A DNA stretch of 20,256 bases, taken from NCBI GenBank assembly GCA_014379925.1, contig JACMKY010000295.1, forward strand, positions 1 through 20,256, in the 5' to 3' direction. How positions within the stretch are numbered: the first letter of the stretch is position 1; each line of letters opens with the position of its first letter. Below the pieces are notes generated by a model. It saw only the letters and a list, made by a program, of their open reading frames with translations. It searched no databases and was not told the origin of the DNA. The position numbers and the translations under genes are program-made. This DNA is from Cytophagales bacterium. GTDB taxonomy: Bacteria; Bacteroidota; Bacteroidia; Cytophagales; ES-bin-26. Below are positions 14,700-20,256 of this stretch, in pieces.

Positions 14700-15752
14700 A
14701 TGGCCCAGCACACCGGGGATTACGCCATTGTCGTCGGCATCAACAGCTATTCCCAGCTTCGTCCCCTCCGGGCCGCCCACAAGGATGCCACCGAGTTTGC
14801 CCAGTGGCTGCACTCACCCGACGGCGGCGGTCTGCCCGTGAAAAATGTCCGTCTGATCCTCTCCCCGGACGCCTTTCCGGCCGACCCCCTCGATGCAACG
14901 CCCGTTCAGAAGGACATCGACAAGGCCCTGCGCGACTTCGGGGTGCTCAACAACCGACGAATCGGACGGCGCCTCTACTTTTACTTCGCTGGGCACGGCA
15001 TTGGTCCTACCTTCGACGACGTGGGCTTGCTCATGGCACCCGCCGCCATGAACGGCCTCAAACGGAACATTGGTTTGCGCCCCTACCGCCTGTACTTTCA
15101 CGACCACTTCTTGTTCGACGAATTGGTGTTTATTCTGGACTGTTGCCGCGACCCCGCCCACAGCGTTGAAACGGCCGGACCAGATTTTACCATCGCCCAC
15201 AGTCCTGTCAGCCCCGTGAATGATTTTGTCATACTGGCCGCGGCTTACGGAGAAAAAGCGTTCGAGCCCACCGACAAAGTCACCGACGAACGGCGTGGCC
15301 TGCTTACCCGGGCGGTTCTGGAGGGCCTTCAAAAGCCGGAAGCCGCCGATAGCCAGGGTCGTTTCACGGCGTATACGCTGCGGGAATACGTAAAGAAACG
15401 GGTGCCTGCCTTGGCCAAAGATGAAAAGCTCCGTCAGGAACCGGACATTCCCCTGCCGGAAAAGGATATCCTGTTCAGCACGCTTCCCGTTGGTCAGTTG
15501 GCGAAAGTAAACGTGCGCATCGCCGTGACCGAAGATTTGGGAGGGAGCCTGATCCTGCGCGACAATGCCATGCAAGTGATTGAAGAGCGTCCCGCGGTGG
15601 TTGACCAGCCCCCCTGGAACATTCGGCTGCTTCGCAACCGGTGGTACGCGGTAGAACACACGGCCAGTGAGCCAGGCACGCCACCCGCTATTCTTGACTT
15701 GCGCAACGTAAAGCACAATCCCTATGTCTTCCATTTTCCGAGACCCGGCTGA
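14700..15752 (+). CDS. Caspase-like cysteine peptidase (C14 / metacaspase type)
   Basis: This is a 350-aa protein. Residues 1 to about 230 form a caspase-fold p20/p10 region: YAIVVGINSYSQLRPLRAAH, a dyad His in YFYFAGHGIG (H99) and the catalytic Cys in FILDCCRD (C149 by alignment to DSCHSG/QACRG; C148 is adjacent). A second-subunit segment reads FVILAAAYGEKAFE, with LTRAVLEGL after it. Residues about 268-350 are a beta-rich tail (AKVNVRIAVTEDLGGSLILR to NPYVFHFPRPG). Bacterial caspase homologues cut after Arg/Lys or Asp depending on type; specificity cannot be read here. There is no signal peptide. The gene starts at ATG 14700 after a 167-base spacer. Its last 29 bases overlap the next gene in another frame, so the two are probably translationally coupled. 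Both catalytic residues are present. Confidence 0.85.
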   Translation: MAQHTGDYAIVVGINSYSQLRPLRAAHKDATEFAQWLHSPDGGGLPVKNVRLILSPDAFPADPLDATPVQKDIDKALRDFGVLNNRRIGRRLYFYFAGHGIGPTFDDVGLLMAPAAMNGLKRNIGLRPYRLYFHDHFLFDELVFILDCCRDPAHSVETAGPDFTIAHSPVSPVNDFVILAAAYGEKAFEPTDKVTDERRGLLTRAVLEGLQKPEAADSQGRFTAYTLREYVKKRVPALAKDEKLRQEPDIPLPEKDILFSTLPVGQLAKVNVRIAVTEDLGGSLILRDNAMQVIEERPAVVDQPPWNIRLLRNRWYAVEHTASEPGTPPAILDLRNVKHNPYVFHFPRPG

Positions 15753-18237
15753 ACCAAACGAAGGCTCGTTTCATCCGCAGGAGACCGGCACGCTCCGGGT
15801 CGAGTTGCCCCACTGGGCCGCCCAGGTCCGCATTTACGACAACCGCTACCAACCGGTTGCGGGCGTAGGGGCTTCCCGGCATAGAAACCCGTCCGGCGTT
15901 TACGAAACGGCGACGACCCTGCCGCCCGGCATCTACGAGGTGGAAACCACCCTGGAAGGCAAAACGGAGCGGGAATTGACCGCGGTTCGATCCCGGGAGA
16001 CTACTTTGATCGGGCAAGCGCGGTGGCGGAAACTGACGCTGGTCTCCGCTGCCCCACTGGCGGGTACGGCCGATGCGCAAGCGGAACACACCACTCCCGC
16101 CGAAGAATGGAGCCGCCAGACCACCTGGAAGGCTTCACCGGGGGGAGACAGCCGCTTGTTTCTGTTCGTGCGCACGACGGAACCGGCGCGTTACCGTTCC
16201 TTTGCCAACGGCCTCAGCCTGCTGGATGCGGCGGGCAGGCTGCTCACGGACTTCTCCGGGGGAATTGAAAAAGACGCCAAGAAGGGCTGGATGGCCTTCA
16301 ACGCCGACCTCCCGGCCGGCTTCTACATCTTAAGGCGGGGAACGCGGGGCGCTCGCGTGCGCTTCCAACCCGTTTACCTGTGCGCCGGCTGGGAAACCCA
16401 GGTTTTCCTGGCTGCCCGCGACAAGCCTTCCCTGCGCACCCTGACGCTGAACATGGCCCGGCGCAACGCGGGGTTCGATTCCGGAAACGAGACCGTGCTG
16501 GCGGCCGAAGTGGTCCTCGACAGCTTGCGCCGCAGTGGAAGCAGCCTGGAGATCGTTACGAGCGAGCAGATGGCCACCTTGCTGAACAAGAAACCCGAAA
16601 ATCCGTGGTTGGGTATGCTCGCGGCTTGGGTGTTGCTCGCCGCCCAGGAAGAAACGTCCGTGGAACGGGCGACAGACTCTGGTCAAAAAGTGCCCGTTCT
16701 GCTTCGGGAGGTGCGGAAGTTCCTTACGCTGGAAAGCAACCACCTGGGCGATCACCCGGATGTGCGCGCCTTGAGCCTTCGCGAAGAGGAAGCGGCACCG
16801 CAACCCTTTTGGTACCCGCCCCTGCTCCGGGTCGGTTTGAAGCGGGTTCACCGCCACGCCACCCGGTTTGCCGAAACCATTCCGGTCGATAGCCTCACCG
16901 ACTGCGTGCTGGACAGCCTGCTGGCCAACTCACCGTGGACGGCCTGGCGATCCCTGGACCGTCCACCGCAGCTTGAACAAAACGACCCGGTATCCAGCCG
17001 TGGCAGACACCTGTTCACGCCCCACAAAGCGCCCCTGCCACCCGCTTCCGCGTACCCAACGCAGCCGGCGGACTTCCTGCCGGGCACGTCGCCCAAGGCG
17101 CCTTTGTTTCGCCTGACCCCCGGCCCGGAAGCGGGGGCGTCCGCCCAAGATTTTCAAAGCGACGCGCCCGCGGCGCCCAACCCGGCCGCGCTTCACGACG
17201 TGCCCCTGCTTCAATTGGCCCAGACACTCACCCAAAGCGGCAACCTGCATTCCTTGCCGGAGGAAGTGATCCTGCCCGCGCAGTCGGTGACCAAACAACT
17301 GCTTGGGGTAGAACCAAAGGCAATCAGCGCCGCCAGTGGTCTGCCACTCGCCCGCACGGAGCGGGGGTTGGAACGCCTCCGAAGGAGCTGGGAGCAAACG
17401 TCCGAACTGTCGGTGGGCGGGGTTTCAACGGAGGCGGTATTCACCCCTTCCGAACGGATTATCCTGGAGTATGCGCTGCAAAATTCCGGAAAACCCGACC
17501 GGGACCGCCCGCCCCCCGTCGACCGGTCACCCGAAAACGACCCGGCAACCCCCTTCGAGACCGCCGGGTACCCGTCATTGACCATCGAAGATTGCGTTAC
17601 CCGCCTGTATGCCGAGTCCAACCGTTTGAAAGCGGAGGCAAGGGATGTCTACCAAGTGAAGCAATTGCAGAACCGCCTGCAAAAGGTAGCCGATAACTTG
17701 CTGGAAAGTGCCGATTTCATCGTAATCACTGACCCGCAAGGCCGCATCCAATACGGCAACGGCGCGTTCATCCTGCTGCTTTCTCCCTCCGGGAACGAAT
17801 CCATCCCTGCCCAGGAAGCAGTCAACGCAAAAGCGCACGCGGACCGGATTATCCAGGAAAACCTCTGGCACTGGGAAGGGATCTTCGCACCGGCAACCGT
17901 AGGTCACCGTACGATCTCCCGAACCACGGCGCGGTTGGCTTCTCCGGACTGGGACCTGTGGCGTACCGCTTTCAAGCCGGAATCCGGCGCGGTCGCCACG
18001 GCTTACTTCAACGTGCTTCGCCGCAAAGACGCCCCCCTCCTTGCCCCGGGCATTCTAAATGAAATCGAGCCGTTGCTTCCCAACCTAACGCTATTCACCT
18101 CGTTCTTCGCGCACGCACCCGCCCAAAGCCGAGGCGAATACGCCCAGCAACTGGAATCGCTGGCGCAACAATTGGAAGAAATCTTCCGCCGCTACCTGGC
18201 TGAGGCCACTGCCGACGGCGAAGCGCGGAATAACTGA
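15724..18237 (+). CDS. Large multidomain protein with beta-sandwich repeats and C-terminal PAS-like domain, partner of the caspase
   Basis: This is an 837-aa protein of no family I can name. Residues about 20-105 and 140-230 look like two beta-sandwich modules with a shared motif (LPPGIYEVETTL at 66-77; LPAGFYILRRGT at 196-207), resembling the tail of the caspase before it. Residues about 245-410 are helical. A proline-rich linker spans about 430-490. Helical segments follow, then a predicted coiled coil (about 625-660). Residues about 655-768 resemble a PAS domain: ADFIVITDPQGRIQYGNGAF, later HWEGIFAPATV and a last strand TAYFNVLRRKDA. The end is helical. The frame is closed by a stop at 15709-15711, so ATG 15724, inside the caspase gene, is the first possible start. 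No signal peptide, transmembrane segment or enzyme motif is visible. A scaffold or sensor for the caspase is inferred. Confidence 0.75.
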   Translation: MSSIFRDPAEPNEGSFHPQETGTLRVELPHWAAQVRIYDNRYQPVAGVGASRHRNPSGVYETATTLPPGIYEVETTLEGKTERELTAVRSRETTLIGQARWRKLTLVSAAPLAGTADAQAEHTTPAEEWSRQTTWKASPGGDSRLFLFVRTTEPARYRSFANGLSLLDAAGRLLTDFSGGIEKDAKKGWMAFNADLPAGFYILRRGTRGARVRFQPVYLCAGWETQVFLAARDKPSLRTLTLNMARRNAGFDSGNETVLAAEVVLDSLRRSGSSLEIVTSEQMATLLNKKPENPWLGMLAAWVLLAAQEETSVERATDSGQKVPVLLREVRKFLTLESNHLGDHPDVRALSLREEEAAPQPFWYPPLLRVGLKRVHRHATRFAETIPVDSLTDCVLDSLLANSPWTAWRSLDRPPQLEQNDPVSSRGRHLFTPHKAPLPPASAYPTQPADFLPGTSPKAPLFRLTPGPEAGASAQDFQSDAPAAPNPAALHDVPLLQLAQTLTQSGNLHSLPEEVILPAQSVTKQLLGVEPKAISAASGLPLARTERGLERLRRSWEQTSELSVGGVSTEAVFTPSERIILEYALQNSGKPDRDRPPPVDRSPENDPATPFETAGYPSLTIEDCVTRLYAESNRLKAEARDVYQVKQLQNRLQKVADNLLESADFIVITDPQGRIQYGNGAFILLLSPSGNESIPAQEAVNAKAHADRIIQENLWHWEGIFAPATVGHRTISRTTARLASPDWDLWRTAFKPESGAVATAYFNVLRRKDAPLLAPGILNEIEPLLPNLTLFTSFFAHAPAQSRGEYAQQLESLAQQLEEIFRRYLAEATADGEARNN

Positions 18238-18316
18238 CGTTACGGGCTAAGTCCCGCTGCGGTTTTGCCGGGCGTAGAATCGAAAGAAGGGGTTCAAAAC
18301 AGTGGGCTTGGGAGTG

Positions 18317-18362
18317 GACCACCGTTCTGGGCGCCCGTCACCAGGCGCGCAGAACGGTGGTC
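18317..18362. terminator. Long hairpin downstream of the accessory block
   Basis: GACCACCGTTCTG (18317-18329) pairs perfectly over 13 bp with CAGAACGGTGGTC (18350-18362). An inner GCGCC/GGCGC pair makes a longer, slightly bulged stem. There is no T-tract, so termination is inferred from position between convergent genes, 80 bases past the 837-aa gene. The word GGACCACCGTTCTG also occurs at 4931-4944. Confidence 0.6.
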
Positions 18363-18422
18363 GGGAAGATCTTAGCGGGCACCGGCCAAACCCATTCAGC
18401 TCAGTGAACGGACGCAAAGTGA

Positions 18423-18451
18423 CTCCCCGGCGATCTGCTGATGCCGGGGAG
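18423..18451 (-). terminator. Hairpin downstream of the outer-membrane protein gene
   Basis: CTCCCCGGC (18423-18431) pairs perfectly with GCCGGGGAG (18443-18451) around an 11-base loop. On the minus strand it begins 12 bases past the stop of the beta-barrel gene. The following bases contain only a short T-run (CTTTG), so it is a plausible but weak terminator. Confidence 0.6.
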
Positions 18452-18463
18452 GGTCAGGAATAT

Positions 18464-19045
18464 TTACAGCTTGAAGCTTACGCCCAGGGTAGAGTAGCCG
18501 ATTGCACCGTAACCCACCTCCAGGAACACTCCCAAGTTGGGATTGAAGAAGTAACGCCCGCCGATGGTCACCCCTAACCGAAGTCCAAAATCATTGTCGT
18601 AATTACCGTTGAAGGCAGCATTGTCGTAGGTGTAACTGAGCGTACGGGCGCCCAGGTAAGCTGACGCGAACAAATCTATTTTTTCGGCATCTATACTGGA
18701 ATCAAAAGCCTCGTTGAGCAAACTGGTTGCGTGTACGGTACCCTTGTCCCCAAAAGAGAAGGATGAGTAGCGGAAACTACCACTGTACTTGCGGGAATAA
18801 AACCCCAGATAAGGCCCTACGGCAAACTTGTCATCGAGGCTGTACTCCAAACTGGCACTCAGTGGCAGAAATCCACTGCCGGATCCTACGTAGCCGCCGT
18901 AGCCGACTGCGCCGAACGAAATGCCCGGACTGATGAGGATCGTTCCTTTTTCAAAACTGCCGCCGCCCGCCGTCTGAGCCCGGGCGGGGTTGGAAAATTG
19001 CACGAGTGAAAGGCAAACGCCGAGCATAACTGCATACTTTTTCAT
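18464..19045 (-). CDS. Outer-membrane beta-barrel protein
   Basis: This is a 193-aa protein starting at ATG 19043-19045. It has a clear signal peptide, MKKYAVMLGVCLSLVQFSNPARA, with cleavage likely after ARA (before QTAGGG). The rest is a run of alternating-hydrophobicity strands rich in Gly, Tyr, Phe and Ser (GTILISPGISFGAVGYGG, SASLEYSLDDKFAVGPYLGF, DFGLRLGVTIGGRYFF, LGVFLEVGYGAIGYS). It ends TLGVSFKL, as expected of a small 8-strand outer-membrane barrel. The specific function (porin, adhesion, structural) cannot be told. An upstream ATG at 19150 would hide the signal peptide and is rejected. The gene is monocistronic: a hairpin follows it, and a 28-bp tandem repeat lies 41-96 bases upstream. 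Confidence 0.85.
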   Translation of the reverse strand: MKKYAVMLGVCLSLVQFSNPARAQTAGGGSFEKGTILISPGISFGAVGYGGYVGSGSGFLPLSASLEYSLDDKFAVGPYLGFYSRKYSGSFRYSSFSFGDKGTVHATSLLNEAFDSSIDAEKIDLFASAYLGARTLSYTYDNAAFNGNYDNDFGLRLGVTIGGRYFFNPNLGVFLEVGYGAIGYSTLGVSFKL

Positions 19046-19450
19046 TGTTGATGAAAGGGTTTGGTTTAGGAATGAATGAAAAATGGCAGGAAGATAGCCA
19101 ATAAACTGCTTTTGCAGAAAGATAGCCAATAAACTGCTTTTATTACCCAACTGGCAAAAAGTAAGCCTGCGCTGGTCGTCTGGTTACGCAAACCTGGGAA
19201 ATGCGGGGGAATTTTTGACGCGAACAATTTCCACTTGTACCAGCGACGTTACGGATTGCGTGAAAGTGCGGTTGAAATGCGCTACGCACTGGAAAGCAAG
19301 CAACGGAAATGCTCCTCCATCAATAACTTCTCGGGCCAGCACCGGAGGGACCAGCCCGGGGCCGGGGCTGACAAGCGATGGAAGCCGGGGCCGAGTAACC
19401 CGGTAGTAAAGACGTTGGGTGGTGATTCCCGGACCATTGGACGCCGTGTT
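19046..19450. other. Spacer between the outer-membrane protein gene and oxyR
   Basis: This 405-base stretch contains the 28-bp tandem repeat (listed separately) next to the outer-membrane gene. The rest (about 19145-19450) has no convincing gene. Short + strand frames exist but their translations run into the antisense of oxyR and lack any recognisable motif. GC-rich runs near 19350-19400 (CCCGGGGCCGGGGC) could fold weakly. The promoter of the outer-membrane gene should lie here. The end of the oxyR transcript also falls here, without a clear T-tract terminator. Confidence 0.55.
19086..19141. repeat. Two tandem copies of a 28-bp unit upstream of the outer-membrane protein gene
   Basis: Units 19086-19113 and 19114-19141 (GCAGGAAGATAGCC...CTTTT and GCAGAAAGATAGCC...CTTTT) differ at one position. 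The last 23 bases of each unit are identical. Each unit also has GCAG and CTGC near its ends, so each can form a short hairpin. The repeat lies in the 5' region of the outer-membrane gene. Confidence 0.9.
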
Positions 19451-20256
19451 TCAGGCCCATCCCACCACAACGCCGTCGGCTTTCTCCCGCAGGGGAGCGG
19501 GAATGTGGGCCAACATTTCCGTTTTGAAGCATTCGATGAGCCTTTTTTTCAAGTGGCCCCGGTGTACGATGATGCTCACTTCGCGCTTGGGCTGAGGAGA
19601 AGCAAACTCCCGGACCAGCGCCCGCCGGTCCGGCCCCATGTCCACCGTAGCCAGGGCGGGCAGCAGCGTGAATCCCCGCTGGCTTTCCACGAGTTTGATT
19701 AGCATTTCCAGCGAGCCGGTCTTGTAGCGGAACGGGTGGCTTCCTCCTTTCCGCGTCTTCCCTTCGCACAGGTTGAGGACTTGGCTGCGGAAGCAGTGTC
19801 CTTCCCCCAGCAGCCACATGTCTTCCGTATCCAGTTGCCCGAACAAGGCCCGCTCGCCGGCCAGCAGGGGGTGTTCAGGGGAGGCAAAGACCACGAAAGG
19901 CTCGTAGAAAACGGGCATCTCAATGATGGCGCGGTCTTCCACCGGCGTCACCACCAGCCCCACGTCCAGCAGACCCAGTTTCAGCTTCTCGATGATTTGC
20001 TGGGTCAGCAAATCCTCTAACTCGAGTTGGATGTGGGGGTATCGCTTCAGGAAACTCGTCAGGAACAAGGGCAACAGGTAGGGAGCCAGCGTTGGAATGA
20101 CGCCCACCTTCAGGCTTCCGCTGGTTTCATTCTTGGCATCCCGCACGGCCTCGTCGATTTGCCGCTTGGCATTCAGCACCAGCCGCGCCTGCGCAATCAC
20201 GACCGTACCAATTTCGGTGGGCAGCACCGGGTGCTTGGTGCGGTCAAACAACTGCA
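19451..20256 (-). CDS. oxyR: LysR-family regulator, OxyR type (5' end outside the window)
   Basis: The visible 268 residues lack the start and most of the DNA-binding winged helix. The frame opens at the right edge with QLFDRTKHPVLPTEIG, the end of the LysR helix-turn-helix region. A linker helix follows (VLNAKRQIDEAVRDAKNE), then the periplasmic-binding-protein-like effector domain (LKVGVIPTLAPYLLPLFL onward). GEGHCFRSQVLNLC has two cysteines nine residues apart, as in the C199/C208 pair that forms the peroxide-sensing disulfide of OxyR. OxyR proteins activate catalase, peroxiredoxin and related genes when oxidised. The first complete M in this frame (a TTG at 20249-20251) is internal and is not a start. 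A target gene is not visible here: the outer-membrane gene downstream lies 405 bases away and has its own leader. Confidence 0.88.
   Translation of the reverse strand, partial: QLFDRTKHPVLPTEIGTVVIAQARLVLNAKRQIDEAVRDAKNETSGSLKVGVIPTLAPYLLPLFLTSFLKRYPHIQLELEDLLTQQIIEKLKLGLLDVGLVVTPVEDRAIIEMPVFYEPFVVFASPEHPLLAGERALFGQLDTEDMWLLGEGHCFRSQVLNLCEGKTRKGGSHPFRYKTGSLEMLIKLVESQRGFTLLPALATVDMGPDRRALVREFASPQPKREVSIIVHRGHLKKRLIECFKTEMLAHIPAPLREKADGVVVGWA

Noticed and set aside
19235..19450. A + strand frame in the spacer with a protein-like start (YQRRYGLRESAVEMRYALES)
   Set aside because: It continues into the antisense of oxyR without a domain, and no homologous family is recognised. It could be a remnant but cannot be supported.
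1..20256. A search by eye for tRNA genes, CRISPR arrays, insertion sequences and rRNA
   Set aside because: No cloverleaf-like arms with a CCA-type end, no regular repeat-spacer array and no transposase were seen.

Overview
The window comes from a member of the Bacteroidota, most likely a GC-rich Cytophagales-type organism. The evidence is an LpxC-FabZ fusion protein, a PorX-type response regulator with a PglZ domain, the gene order HD hydrolase - lpxD - lpxC/fabZ - lpxA - ABC ATPase, a GreA-like protein of the short Bacteroidota type, and the near absence of Shine-Dalgarno sequences. The genus cannot be fixed from the sequence alone.

Layout. (1) 1-1038: a visibly AT-rich left edge with a PIN-domain (VapC-type) toxin gene and a small upstream partner. 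The toxin frame is broken by one missing base. (2) 1039-6669: housekeeping genes. A GreA/GreB-like factor (+) converges on a metallo-beta-lactamase-fold hydrolase (-) that carries an in-frame amber codon. Next come a periplasmic tail-specific protease (-) and the PorX regulator of type IX secretion (-). (3) 6938-12265: a co-directional lipid A run comprising an HD-domain dNTPase-like protein, lpxD, lpxC/fabZ, lpxA and an ABC ATPase, closed by a very strong terminator at 12381-12441. (4) 12635-18237: an accessory block of five co-directional genes: a 90-aa charged/hydrophobic small protein, an astacin-family zinc protease with an aspartate-switch propeptide, a YbaY-like domain protein with an EF-hand-like loop, a caspase-like peptidase, and an 837-aa protein with beta-rich, helical, coiled-coil and PAS-like parts. 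(5) 18464-20256: an outer-membrane beta-barrel protein (-) and the 3' part of an OxyR-type regulator (-) that runs off the right edge.

How they work together. Region 3 supplies the first acylation and deacetylation steps of lipid A synthesis plus FabZ, so membrane phospholipid and lipid A precursor supply are encoded together. PorX and the tail-specific protease belong to envelope and secretion physiology. Region 4 is the best candidate for an undescribed system. It pairs two unrelated proteases, one caspase-like and one astacin-like, with non-enzymatic partners, and none of the five proteins has a recognisable signal peptide, so an intracellular proteolytic cascade is a reasonable inference but not shown.

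Non-coding structure is notable. Nearly every spacer in the lipid A run, and several others, holds a long imperfect palindrome built from short degenerate words such as GATGGTC, GTTGGC and CATTGGTC. One of them covers both the lpxA stop and the start of the ABC gene. No tRNA, rRNA, CRISPR array or insertion sequence was seen.
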